DNA of 64,000 nt from NCBI RefSeq assembly GCF_000003815.2, contig NC_049995.1, positions 12,877,436-12,941,435 on the forward strand. The letters are read 5' to 3'. The notes beneath the pieces are model-generated. The model ran no database searches and was not told where the DNA came from. It was given only the letters and a program-made list of their open reading frames with translations. The first letter of the stretch is position 1. The number at the start of each line of letters is the position of its first letter. Shown here in pieces: positions 33,301 through 44,085 of the stretch. The position numbers were made by a program, and so were the translations under genes. Origin of the DNA: Branchiostoma floridae (Eukaryota > Chordata > Leptocardii > Amphioxiformes > Branchiostomatidae).

Positions 33301-35602
33301 ATATCTCAATGCATGTAAGTAAACTCCTTTCTGTACATACATAGAACTCTGGAATTGCAAAAGTGTCCAAAACTGTCAACAAACTGTTTTCACAGGTACA
33401 AGTTACATACAGTTTGAAATAACATTAATAAGATCAATGTCAAACCTTCATCAATGACATTTCCTTTTTGTTGTGTTTTTCCCATAGCAAATGAGCAGCC
33501 GTTTCTTTCCTTACGACATCATCCAGACTGACGCTGTGTTAAGTCTGGATGAGGACACCATTCTCAACACTGATGAGGTGGGAAACTGCACTTTTGTCTT
33601 TATTTCACCCACTGAACCTTCTTTACATCTTGTCACTTTTATTTACTGAAGGATCATCACATTCTTACACCTTTGTAGATTGTAGACTTAAAAATCTGGC
33701 ACATAAGGTTGGCTAAATTGCTTGTCCACACTATAAATGTGCTGTCTCGAACCAGTTTAAGCTAAACTGAATTCAACGAACATTTAAGCTATATGTCATC
33801 TTCCACTGGTTGTGACAGAGAAGACAAGACACTATGTTTTACCAGTGAAATTCTCATCGTTCTCATAGCTTCACATCCTGTCCAAGTACTGTAACCCAGT
33901 CCAATAATGTACCCATTCTGTGGTCCACTGTTCAATGTTGTTGTCAAAAAGAGCTTTGGAAATTTATCAAAAAGAGCTTTGGAAATTTGTCAAAAAGAGC
34001 TAGGGTAATTTGCCCAAAAGAGCTAGGGAAATTTGTCAAAAAGAGCTAGGGAAATTTGTCAAAAAGAGCTAGGGAAATTTGTCAAAAAGAGCTAGGGAAA
34101 TTTGTCAAAAAGAGCTAGGGAAACTTGTCAAAAAGAGCTTCTGAAATTTCCCCAGTACAATGAACCTGTATATTATACTGTACAAAGCATCTGTCCTCTC
34201 TGTCACAACCAGTGGAAGAATAAGAATAGCTCCTGAATAAGAAAAGCTCCTGAATAAGAAAAGCTCCATTTTCACTTTTACCTGAGCTTGAGTTTGTTCC
34301 TCCCGTAGGTTGACTTTGCCTGCGACAAATCTTAAAAGGATTTAGGGGAACTCCCCAGTACAATGAACCTAATATATATACATTGTACTGTACATAGCGT
34401 TAACTTTCTCTTCTCTGTCACAACCACTGAAATAATAGCTTCTCAGTGAACGAAGCTGGATTTATATAATTTTCACTAGCTTAACACGAGTTTGTCCCCC
34501 CCTTAGGTTGACTTTGCCTTCGCGGTGTGGGAGAGTTTCCCAGACAGAGTGGTGGGTTACCCAGCGAGGAGCCACTACTGGGATGAGGCGAAGTCTCGCT
34601 GGGGGTACACGTCCAAGTGGACTAACGACTACTCCATGGTGCTCACTGGGGCTGCCTTCTATCATAGGTGCGTGGGGGGTTTGTTTTCTTTGTTTTGCAT
34701 ACCCACATATCTACAAATTTGGTCGTGTGGAGCATTGGCAGGGTGTGCAATTCTCAACCCAGATGTTGTAGGTTTGAATCCGTTGATATGCCACCGATCT
34801 TGTGCCCTTGGGAAAGGTACTTAACATGACTTTCCTCACTCCGTACATCGAGATGATCAAAGTTATACAGCAGTGCTCAAAATGCACTCTTGCAAACGCA
34901 ACGACATTTTGCATGGCGCTACTTAATCTTAACCCAGGTAGCTCAGTATGCAACCTGAATTTTTCCAATTTAAAAGTTTATAAATGCCCTGAATTTAGAT
35001 ACACAAGCTTAACAGTTGGTAAAAGACAAACTATTTGTATGTATGATGACATCATCTGACAACACTGTGTATATAAGTTACAAAAACTGTTAATTCGTAT
35101 ACACCTGTTTCAAGACGAGGAAAGAGACATATAAATGAATGATGTAATAATAGCAAAGCATTATACATTTTTTATTATTTTGTAAATGATAGAAGCCTTT
35201 CCTCTGAATTTACTTGAACCAATGTGCTGCTACTTTTCCTCCAGATACTACAACTTCCTGTACACCCATTGGTTGCCTGAGGAGGCCCGACGATTGGTTG
35301 ACGAGGGCGACAACTGCGAGGACATCCTCATGAACTTCCTGGTCTCCCACGTCACCAAGCTGCCCCCCATCAAGGTCACCCAGAAGAAACAGTACAAGGA
35401 GACCATGCTGCAGGGGAACAGCAAGTCCTCCCGCTGGGCTGACCCCAACCATTTCTCCCAGCGCCAGACTTGCATGAACGGTTTCGTCGATCTGTTCGGC
35501 TACATGCCGCTGAAAAGGTCGCAGATGAGACTCGACCCGCTCCTGTTTAAGGATCCCGTGTCAAACCTGAGGAAAAGATACAGACAGCTGGAGCTGGTAT
35601 AA
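30182..35602 (+). CDS. EXT1: exostosin-1, C-terminal part (7 exons)
   Basis: EXT1 is a Golgi type II membrane glycosyltransferase. With EXT2 it polymerises the alternating GlcA and GlcNAc backbone of heparan sulfate. Seven exons with GT-AG borders join in frame to about 425 residues, corresponding to roughly residues 321 to 746 of the human protein. They hold the end of the N-terminal exostosin (GT47) domain with [20 protein letters not shown], a linker, and the complete C-terminal GT64 domain. The LDEDT triad is the metal- and nucleotide-sugar-binding acidic motif. The C-terminal word [17 protein letters not shown] is strongly EXT1-like and separates it from EXT2 and EXTL members. The signal anchor and most of GT47 are missing because the first coding exon lies before the window. 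Two exons have duplicated splice-site regions beside them (31708-31850 and 34150-34353). Confidence 0.96.
30918..31037 (+). CDS. EXT1: EXT1 exon, 40 codons
   Basis: The acceptor is TTCCATCCCAG and the donor GTGAGG, both phase 0. The product includes [18 protein letters not shown], one of the most conserved EXT1 stretches. Confidence 0.95.
31380..31631 (+). CDS. EXT1: EXT1 exon, 84 codons (start of GT64 domain)
   Basis: The acceptor is TTTCTTTCATTGCAG and the donor GTAAGT, phase 0. The peptide runs from [18 protein letters not shown] to KHAAQ and has exactly the length of the human counterpart. The last ~100 coding bases and the donor are copied again 182 bases downstream. Confidence 0.95.
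31708..31850 (+). pseudogene. EXT1: duplicated 3' half-exon and donor of EXT1
   Basis: Positions 31735-31813 repeat the end of the preceding exon almost exactly, in an intact reading frame (peptide [10 protein letters not shown] to KHAAQ, one A-to-V change). They are followed by the same GTAAGT donor and GTCTGCATGGGGG intron text. The offset is 182 bases. No polypyrimidine tract with a good acceptor precedes it, so it is probably not spliced in. A very recent tandem duplication or collapsed alternative haplotypes would both explain the near identity. Confidence 0.85.
32298..32393 (+). CDS. EXT1: EXT1 exon, 32 codons
   Basis: The acceptor is CCCTTCTGTTCCAG and the donor GTGAGC, phase 0. The product [18 protein letters not shown] lies in the nucleotide-sugar-binding fold of GT64. 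Confidence 0.95.
32808..33098. mobile_element. CAGGG-terminus element, GGGACA variant (EXT1 intron)
   Basis: The ends CAGGGCTCGAAGTTAACT and AGTTAAGTTTGAGGCCTG are an imperfect inverted pair. TATCA lies on both sides (32802-32806, one base off, and 33099-33103). Arrays of GGGACA words occur at both ends in direct orientation, including GGGACA(A/G)(C/T)TGAAA and TTTTTGGGACA. Confidence 0.82.
33488..33577 (+). CDS. EXT1: EXT1 exon with acidic DED motif, 30 codons
   Basis: The acceptor is GTTTTTCCCATAG and the donor GTGGGA, phase 0. It encodes [18 protein letters not shown] followed by DEDT, the acidic motif that binds the metal and UDP in this family. Confidence 0.95.
33945..34140. repeat. 23-base minisatellite, about 8 units (EXT1 intron)
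   Basis: Units of the type CAAAAAGAGCTAGGGAAATT plus TGT follow one another without spacers, the first ones with TTTGG in place of TAGGG. The array runs straight into the duplicated acceptor segment at 34150. Confidence 0.92.
34150..34352 (+). pseudogene. EXT1: duplicated intron end with decoy acceptor for EXT1
   Basis: The segment 34150-34322 parallels 34353-34519: CCCCAGTACAATGAACCT, CTCTGTCACAACCA, a GAGTTTGT(T/C)C word and a pyrimidine-rich AG. After the decoy AG (34307-34308) come the true exon's first 13 bases, GTTGACTTTGCCT. The sequence then diverges and meets TAA after eight codons. Use of this acceptor would truncate EXT1. Confidence 0.82.
34507..34667 (+). CDS. EXT1: EXT1 exon (VDFAFAVW to AAFYHR)
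   Basis: The acceptor is CCCCCCCTTAG and the donor GTGCGT, leaving a phase-2 split arginine codon. The peptide contains [13 protein letters not shown] and [16 protein letters not shown], hallmarks of the catalytic domain. A decoy acceptor with the first 13 bases of this exon sits 198 bases upstream. Confidence 0.95.
34722..34850 (+). mobile_element. tRNA-derived SINE (EXT1 intron)
   Basis: A tRNA-like head with B-box GGTTTGAATCC at 34771 is followed by CTTGTGCCCTTGGGAAAGGT and ACTTAACATGACTTTCCTCA. That text resembles the conserved central domain of many metazoan SINEs. Confidence 0.72.
35245..35602 (+). CDS. EXT1: EXT1 last coding exon
   Basis: The acceptor is TTTTCCTCCAG. The first base completes the split arginine codon and the frame runs to TAA at 35600-35602. 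It includes [18 protein letters not shown] and ends [11 protein letters not shown], like the human RKKYRDIERL terminus. Confidence 0.96.
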
Positions 35603-37239
35603 CAGTAGCTGGGCCGCCCCTTCCCCAACCCCCTAGCCTAGCCTCCAGAGGGTGTGAAGGGGGATATGGTAACTTACTCCCCATTCGATAATGTTTATAG
35701 AATTGTACAAATTTTGTTGTATAGACTTGTCTTTTCCGAATGAAGAAATAGCGGTTTGTTGTTGCAACTTTGAGTCAGATAAAAAAGAGAAAAAAAGTTC
35801 TATGCAAGTTTTATTTGTGGTCAAAGTAGTATCGCCTTAAGTTCAGTTAGCAATAGTTTAACCCAACAAAAACACCACCAAACAAATGATTCAAAAATAT
35901 GGCTTTTTTAAAACCCCTTTCACACCCTCGCCAGTATCAGTAAAACCCCATATGGCACCTTTGTTGTACAAATTTATTCTATAGCCATAGTCGACATGTA
36001 CATGACAATCAGGCCTTCCCTTTCAACCTGCCAAGAAAAATGCAAATTTTCCGACAGATGATTCAACTCAAGAAGCACCCAAACCTACAGTCTCATCTGG
36101 ACTGGACTGTAGGCTCCAGAGATTCGGGGGGACGGCAAGTTTTTCAGTAAGGAACGTCGGTTTGAAGACCAAGTCGAAACTTCCTTTGGTAAGCAGAAAT
36201 GTTCTTTAAAAGCTCTGAGAAAGCAAGGAGCTCCTTGTAGAAAGGAAGTATCATTTGGTGACAATTTTGCTAGTGTACCCTCAACCTCTGGGGCCTACGG
36301 TCAAACTTCCATGAACAGAAAAAAACTGACAGCAGCATGGCAAAGAAATGAAATTGTCGCATGTTGGTAATCCGAGCCACACGGTTGTTTCTCTGGATTG
36401 TTTGCTGCTCCATTCTTAAAAGGAAGTTGTAGGTTTTGTGCTGAATGGTTTGTTGGCAGACTTGTGTAGCTGTAGTACCCAGAGGCGTCGTGCAAAACAA
36501 GGGAAGGCGGTGCTAGGGACAGCCCCAGAGTCAAGCCATACTGCTTGACCCATGCCATGACATTTGTGTACCCAGAGACTGATGACATCACATCCACACG
36601 AGAAGTGCTGATGTCGCCCCAGTGTTGTGTAGATGGCCTGATATGTGGCGGCTGCTATGCAGCCGTGTGTAAGTAGAGAAATTTTGACAAAGAAACATGC
36701 TATTTTCTTAACTTTTCTAATTCAGTCTTTTCTAGATGGCTGTGTACTTATAAATGACAGATAGATAAAGATAAGATGTTTATGATAAGGATGCTGTTTA
36801 AATGTCTTGCCTTTCTCAATGGATGATGTAGAAAATAAGCTGTAAGATATTAGCAAGGCTTTCTGTAGCACTCATGACATATAAGATGGTATTTTTAGGT
36901 AAAAGTTGAAGCGTTTTGTGATCATGCACTGTTTTCTGGAGAATTTGTTTGATTTCAAAATCATGAAGAAGAAGAAGGATGAATTCTCTATGGTTAAGAT
37001 ATTGTAAGATACATGTAGTTATGATTGAATAAATTTCAGATTTTATGGATAGAGTGAGCATTCAAGCCCCCCTCCCTCTTTCCCAGGTATCGCCAAGTGT
37101 CACCACAATACAGTTTTACATGATTAACATGGTTGAAATTATGAATTTTTGTGTGTACTGTGCGACTGTTAAGTCACATATTCAAATTTACCTTACAACT
37201 TCCAGGTTTGACCATGTAGCATGTTGGACAATAAGGCAG

Positions 37240-37400
37240 TTCATGGTTCCAGCTGCTCATCCACAGCAGTAATGCATGGAGGGTAATATGTCAAAGGTTA
37301 AGGCCCTTAACAGTTCTTGTCCATACCATGTGCTACATGTTTATATCTCAGGGGCCTTGACCTTTGACATTTTACCTACAATGGGTAGTTGGAACTATGC
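37240..37400. mobile_element. foldback element
   Basis: ATGTCAAAGGTTAAGGCCC is inverted as GGGGCCTTGACCTTTGACAT. Outer CATGGTTCCAGCT and AGTTGGAACTATG words form a second, weaker pair. Confidence 0.65.
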
Positions 37401-37774
37401 ATTACCTTCTGCATATAGAAATGTCATATTCAAGTCACTTCAGACATCCTATACCACAAACAAACAAAATCCAATCCAATATTTTTATATTTTGGATTTT
37501 TGTGTCTGTATAACATCATCACACGACGCACTACAAGCAAGATCATCAACATGGTTTATTTTACCTTCCTCGTGGTAAGGTAGCCATTTTACACAGACTG
37601 CATGTTGTTACAAAATTAAGTTAAACTAAAGAGGGTATCTCACCGGACTCTGGTACTTTGGTGTCGTCGCTGTGTTCTAATTCTCATTCTTATGTTACCC
37701 TTGACTTTATAATGGGAATATCCTGTGAAATAAACAAATATGACTAAAAAGACAGCAAAACACACGCAGCCTAA

Positions 37775-37910
37775 AAAGGTCACACCAAAAGTAACTGGAT
37801 GTGATTTTGGAAATGGTCAGATGTGTCTTTCGTCAGTGACACTGGATGGCTATCTGAAACATCTGACTGTTTCCTAAATCATATCCAGTTGTTGAGTAAC
37901 TGCTTTTTGT
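37775..37910. mobile_element. foldback MITE, GTAACTGGAT arms
   Basis: GTAACTGGATGTGATTTTGG followed by a TCAGATGTGTC word is inverted as GAAACATCTGACTGTTTCC and AAATCATATCCAGTTG...GTAAC. A single arm of the same family lies at 47850-47886. Confidence 0.78.
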
Positions 37911-38644
37911 CATATCTTACTACTTGAATGTCTAACCTTCATTGATGTATCATAGAAAGGTTATTCTTTTATTCACTAGATATGTTCGACACTCTGTCAA
38001 ATTGCTTTGCCGCAGTGACACTGCAAAAGTACATCAGCTTAAGTGAGACACCCACTTAACTGTCAGCAGCTCTTTTACTACTGTCAAAAACCAAGTACTA
38101 CCAAATTAGATCATGTTCACCAGACCAAGTTGTTGCTACGTTGTTAAGTTAGTAAAGTTCTGGTTCAATTGTATTAAGCATAAAGCTGTCTATATCGCTC
38201 ACTGAATGTAGGTTAAGGTACACACACTATCAGCTATCTTTTAATGTTTCTGTTGTTGGGAGGGGGATTTGTGTAAATGAAATGAAATATGATTAGAACT
38301 GTGCAGTTCTCAGAGTTGGAAAACCTAGTGGATTTTCCCGTGCTTGACTATATACTTTGGGAAGGTTGGGAACAATACTGTCAATTATAAGTAAGGTATG
38401 TGTTAGTAACTGACCAGCTGGTTTCTTGTGTGTTTCTGACATGTTGGTTTCTTAAGGTCTTTACTTTGCTGTGTGTATTTCCTGATTGGTTTAGAGATAT
38501 GTTAATGATGATGATATTTTTGTGTACAAGCAGTAGATATGTAAGTTGGTGGGGCATTTTGTTCAGTTAGGGTTAATGCTTTGCAATACGGTGCAACATT
38601 AGGACTATAAGTCATAATATCACCTTTCACCTGTGTTATTGCGT

Positions 38645-38705
38645 TAGGTTGACCTTTGACATGACCATTGGCCTTTGACATGACCTTTGGCTTTTGACAT
38701 TGGTC
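38645..38705. repeat. short tandem array of (C)CTTTGACATGACC words
   Basis: Three to four copies of a ~17-base word related to GACCTTTGACAT are visible in tandem. Confidence 0.7.
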
Positions 38706-40020
38706 ATAAACATTAGTGAATTTTACAAAAACTAAAATCTTACATACATTGGCAATGCTCAACCAAATTCTTGTCCAACTCTTCTCAGCGCATTTTCTGT
38801 ATTCGCTAAGCCTGCTTATTTTCTGTGTTTTTAAGTTTACCGATGTGAAATGTATTTACATATGTGATAGTTGTTTAGTTTTGAGAGAAAAATCTTGGTG
38901 ATTATTTTGTTTAGTCCAGTTTGGCTGCAGCCAATAAATGGCCAGGTAGAAATTTCCCTTTTACCTGTTTATAAGTTAGCAAATAGTCTTTAACTTCTTT
39001 TATTATTTTCCTGGATTGTGCAAAATGTAATGGTTGTCAATATTATGTACAAATCTTATGTATATTTATTTGCCGCAAAATCTGTATAGTGTACAAATGT
39101 GTAAACCATGGCTAAGCGAGAATTGTGAGTTATTTTCTTTTTTTCGTCTTTTTTTTGTTGACATTTGGCTGCTTGAAAGTACATGTGTGGCAAGTGGTGG
39201 GGGACTGTGACTGCATTTGTAAGTCAGACGTTTTTAGGAATCCGCTAACCTGATATCAAAGTGTTAATATAAGGCCACCCCTGTCACAGAATGGAATGAC
39301 CATGCCAAAGCATATACATGTATAACTACTCTTTGGGATAGGCCATTCCATTTTACAAAAAGGGGGTGCTGCCTTCATAAACAAGGATATATATGATTCA
39401 CCGAAATGGCAAAAATTTGGTGAAGCAGAAATTTCAATTTCTTCCATTTTTTGGCGACGCCACAGGGGCGGAGCCTATTCTCTTTTAAGATGGAAACGTG
39501 CCAATTTGATACCTTTGGGGCCATACACCTATAACTGTCCAATAGAATTTAATGTCTTCCTGTTCCAAAAGTATAAGAATGTTTTTAAACCCTCGAAATG
39601 CCCAAGTCGTCGGTCTTGGCCAGTAAGTTCCTATACTGTTTTGAGACGACGCCTTATTGTACCTCGAACATGTTACGATATGTCCATATTTGAGGTTGCT
39701 CATTGTTTTTATGCCTTTGCTCCATTGTTTGTTAACATAGATGTGAACAGGTGATTCTTGTACTTTCCGATGAGTATATGTGCAAATGTCGCATCCCTTT
39801 TGTAATCTAAACAATGATAATTATAATAACCTTGCCGAAATACACAGTGGTGGTTGTTTTTACTGTGTGTGTGCGGTTTTGATGTAGTCAGTGTGTAAAA
39901 AGAGAGTTTATCTGGATCCGTAAGTTTTTCTGCATCACATACAAGACCACAGCATGAGAAGGACAAAAGATACCTGAATCAAACGTTCTGCTGCAGTGCC
40001 AAGATCATATACCAGTTTTG

Positions 40021-40292
40021 CCAAGCCTCCGTAGCAGGCTCTATGGGGCTTTTTTCGGCTCATAATATACTTTTGCTGACCGTTCCTTTTTGCACTGGGT
40101 CGCTGTCCAATGAATCTGCCACGGCTGGCAATCAGCGACCCAGTACAGAAAGAAATGGTCAGCTAAAGTGTATTCTCACCTCACCGGTCCCATAGCCAAG
40201 TGTATCATGAGCCGAAAAAGGGCCCCAGAGTTACGTGACTCAACCTCTGCTTTGAGAGTACCAGATACTTAGTAGCCTGCTACGGAGGCTAA
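40021..40292. mobile_element. foldback element, AGCCTCCGTAGCAGGCT ends
   Basis: AGCCTCCGTAGCAGGCT at the left is inverted as AGCCTGCTACGGAGGCT at the right. Further inner pairs follow: TTTTTTCGGCTCAT with ATGAGCCGAAAAAG, and GCTGACCGTTCC with a GGTCAGC word. Its CACCGGTCCCATAGCC word recurs inverted at about 42310 and 42538. Confidence 0.85.
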
Positions 40293-40518
40293 GTCTTGTT
40301 GGCATAGGAGTGTGCATATTCTCCCTGTAGCCGGTGTGGCCGTGGAAGCAAGTGTGTACATGTGATGAGGATCTTCTTTAGTTTGTAAGGAGCCCCGCGC
40401 GTCTGTAACATTAATGATTAATAGAGCTGATGAAATCTTTTATTTCATGTCTTACCTACAGATTGATATGCGCAATTTCTGATATGTTATGTTCGAATGT
40501 GTTTGTGTGATGTGGTTC

Positions 40519-41765
40519 TCATTTAGCTTGTAAGGAGCCCCGCGCGAAGCAGGGCAGAGAAAAATTGAGTTATAGACTCATTGACTGTTCCCCTCCACGG
40601 AAATCTTTAGTAAAAGGCGAAAGATTTGTGCGTGGTGGTTTGAAGGGAAACCAGAGTAACAAGCTCGTGCAAATCCAAGATTTACCCCCGATTTGAATGC
40701 TCATATTTCTTTTGTGGTTTCTACATGTTGTGATTTTCTTACTTTTTCATTGAAAAGTGTACCATTTCTTTAGGGTTTAACAGTGTAATTATCTTATTGA
40801 TTTTTGTTAATTTATTGCCCTGTATGTAAACCTGACGTTTACTCCACAATGTTACATAAAAACCAAATGAAAAGTAAAAACATGCCGTTTATAAACTTGA
40901 AATTGACCGCAAAGGATCTTGGGAATCGTTATACATGTATCAATAACCAGCCGACTACAGGACACAATGCTTGTTTGTTTGAACCTTTGTTTGTTCAAGG
41001 TCATGGGAGCTCAATGGTAAAATCGACCTGCCGGCCGCTTTTCATCATTTATGCCATGAGGGCATGATAGGTACTGTACAGCTGCTGCATGATTCGAGTC
41101 GCCTGAACTTTGCATTTAGACAAAGCTAAATTCACACTCAAAACTGTAACGTTACAAAGGCAATCAGAGAAAGGCTGACCTCGCAACTTTCACGTTGGTC
41201 AGATTCATACGCATTCCGTTTGTAGTGTCGATTGGATGTATCGGCTTAGACAGTGCGACTCCTTTCGGTATTGAATGGGACGACAGCAACATACGGCAGA
41301 CAATACTAGTATTGTCTTTGTCGGCTGGTCTTTGACGTTGACATGACGTTGAAGTTCCCAAGAGCCTCTGCGGCCGATTTCAAGTTTATTAACCCCAGAT
41401 CTTTACTATTCATTTAGGTTCATTGCAACACTATGCAGTAGATTTCGGATTTTGATATAAAACAATAGATAATAAAAAGCAAGATACCTGCCTACCCTGT
41501 CAGACTCTTGGAATAATAATATGCTTTTCCGTGGACGATATCCAAATTTTCATTCTGAACATTTCATGACCACGAAAGAAATGATAACATCTCAAAACCG
41601 ACTGAAATTTTGAGTCTTACATTCTTACTCTGGTTTCCCTTCAACTTCCACGCACAAATCTTTCGCCTTTTACTAAAGATTTCCGTGGAGGGGAACAGTC
41701 AATGAGTCTATAACTCAATTTTTCTCTGCCCTGCTTCGAGCGGGGCTTCTTACAAACTAAAGAAT
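40519..41765. mobile_element. 1.2-kb element with ~140-base inverted ends
   Basis: The left end (TTGTAAGGAGCCCCGCGCGA through GACTCATTGACTGTTCCCCT to AAACCAGAGTAAC) is inverted at 41625-41765, with few differences. A third arm lies at 43925-44085 (same orientation as the right one) and a short left-end fragment at 40376-40405. This suggests two overlapping or nested copies. The interior has no recognisable transposase. Confidence 0.78.
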
Positions 41766-42284
41766 GATCACATCATACAAACATGCTGATTATCTGATTA
41801 AAAACACACGAGTACTGAAGTGCGTATGAGATCTGTATGAAAGTCTTAGCCTCTACCAAAATCCAAAATCACTCTAAAAGTAGTCGAAATGTACAAATGT
41901 AGACACATAACATGTCAAACGATTCAATAAGCTGACAGACGAGTATGGTTTGTAACCCAGCTATAACCCGACAATAGTATCCATAGTATCATGTAGTTGA
42001 TTAGACACTAGTTTTATGTACTTACTTCTCTTTTTCTTGAGACTGTGTATGCAATTAGCCCTCGGGCATGATTTTGCAAATAAACAATTATATCGAGTGG
42101 ACCAATGCAACAGTGTTGCGGGAGGAACTAAGGTATAAGGTAAGGTATATCATAACTCGTTTGGCATGGTATCTGTTTATATTTGTCCAATTTCAACTAT
42201 TTTTCCAACGACCTGGTAGAGACTACAATATATAAGGACCTTATAAGTTCTTGATTATATATGCACGTGTGTGCTGGCTATGTT

Positions 42285-42575
42285 GATGGAAGTGCTGCCC
42301 CTACGGCCAGTGAGGCTATGGGACCGGTGAGGTGAGGTGAGGTGCTGGCTATAGGCAAGGGGGTTATATAACCTCCTTGCTATAGGGAAAGAATTTGCCA
42401 GAGCAGAGGAGTTGGGCCATCATAGGCCTAGGGTTTCATTGGTCGGTGGAAGTGGGACTGTCGGTGGAAGTGGGACTGTCTCATAGACGAAGATGGGAAA
42501 CTTATGTTGATGGCATTGATGCCCCTACAGCCGGTGAGGCTATGGGACCGGTGAGGTGAGCTGAGGTCTCTCTTC
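42285..42575. repeat. duplicated GAGGCTATGGGACCGGTGAG segment
   Basis: TGCCCCTAC(G/A)GCC plus GAGGCTATGGGACCGGTGAG occurs at about 42295 and 42524. A GGTGGAAGTGGGACTGTC pair is tandem at about 42445-42480. The phrase also occurs inverted inside the 40021 foldback. Confidence 0.75.
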
Positions 42576-42820
42576 GCCAATTATTCACCCCATTTTTGCG
42601 GAATTGTACTACCCGCTCCTGAGTAGGAAGGCCTGGTGGAGCCTACAAACATCCTACCGTTAAGTATTGCCTGTAATATTGTAGCATGGCCGAACAGGTG
42701 TATCGCTTAGACGTGGCGCCCTCTATCTGTACAGCCTGGAACGACAGACGACATTGTGTCTTTGACGTTGGCATGACGTTGAAGTTCCCAAGAGCCTCTA
42801 CGGTCGAGTTTTATTTCATT

Positions 42821-43705
42821 AGGCCATGTTGATTTGATTGTATGGATGACATCCTCCGGGAACTCCAAAACTGATGCGAGCGAGCGAATAAAAAAAAAGT
42901 TTGGCAAAAAAAAAAAGTTGCCTTCAGTATGAAAGCAAAGTGACAAGGAAGGTTGAACATACATGTTTGTAGGACTAAACACACATAGTATGGTATACCA
43001 ACAGTTAGGTGTAGGGACCAGTACATCATACGGGTGCAAAACATTTTTTTTTTCTTCTTGGACCAATCCGAAAAAACAGACCTGAAAAAAAACACAGAGG
43101 AACAGGTTTCGCCAATTACAAAATGGACACATGATGTCGGCAGGCATTTGGGGTCTTACCAGGGGCCAAGAAGACAACAAGAGCGAAGTCAAGTAGAGTT
43201 TATAGTCAATTGCACCAAGTTTCTACAGCCAAAGGTACAGAGACAGTTAGCCTTTATTACATGGAGATGGGATTTTAAAATGCAGTGGGAGTCCAATAAT
43301 CCACCAAACAGATTCCTTTGTAGCAAAATTGACCAATTACCATTGTTTTGAGTATTGCCAGTTCTCAAGTTTCCACAGACAATAAGGTCCAGGTTCATGT
43401 CCGGACCTGGAAATGATCCTCTGGACCTGAATTTTCTGTACTGGTACCTCCCCCAACCAACAATAGATTTTTTTTCTTTCTGTCCTTTCACATCTTATTC
43501 TTTGACTTTAGATTCATATTGGCATTCTATGGCATTAGTTATCTGTTTTCTGATACTTTTTTTTTCAATCTACTGAATATTTGTGCTCATTTTACAGCTG
43601 CTTTGCACAATTTATAGTGTGGTCGAAAACTTTTTTTTTTTTTGGAAATTGCCGAAAATTGGTGCGAGCGCGGATGTCATCCATATAATCAAATCAACGT
43701 GGCCT
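42821..43705. mobile_element. AGGCCA-terminus TIR element, 885 bases
   Basis: The left end AGGCCATGTTGATTTGATTG plus TATGGATGACATC is inverted at the right end (GATGTCATCCATATAATC ... CAACGTGGCCT). Arms are about 34 bases. GCGAGCGAGCG and GCGAGCGCG words sit just inside each end. The segment 43145-43450 is homologous to 27984-28320 and may be part of, or nested in, the element. No transposase frame survives. Confidence 0.85.
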
Positions 43706-43924
43706 TAATGCTAGATTTTTCCTTTTCATTGTTGGTCTTTCTTGCAAAGTTACGTAGTAAAGATCAGGTGTTTCATATAGGTTAATGTATAAACAATAAG
43801 TAAAATAACTACGCTGTTAAACTTCTAGAAAAATAGTACACTTTTCTTTGCAAATTTAAGGAATTGTTGTCGGAAGATTTTACGACCACAAAAAGAACGT
43901 TATCATCTCAGATGCGGGGCAATT

Positions 43925-44085
43925 TTTCAGTTTACAATCGTTACTCTGGTTTTCTTTCAAACCACCACGCACAAATCTTTCGCCTTTTACTAAAGATTTC
44001 CGTGGAGGGGAACAGTCAATGAGTCTATAACTCAATTTTTCTCTGCCCTACTTCGCACGGGGCTCCTTACAAACTAAAGTAAACC
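43925..44085. repeat. solo arm of the 40519-type element
   Basis: The 150 bases match the right arm of the 40519-41765 element, including AATCTTTCGCCTTTTACT and a GGGGCTCCTTACAAACT end. Confidence 0.85.

Noticed and set aside
33945-34140. CRISPR-like array
   Set aside because: The 23-base units are directly contiguous with no spacers and lie in a eukaryotic intron; it is a minisatellite.
42707-43192. 161-residue minus-strand open frame
   Set aside because: It crosses the terminus of the AGGCCA element at 42821 and its A/T tracts; it is not a conserved protein.
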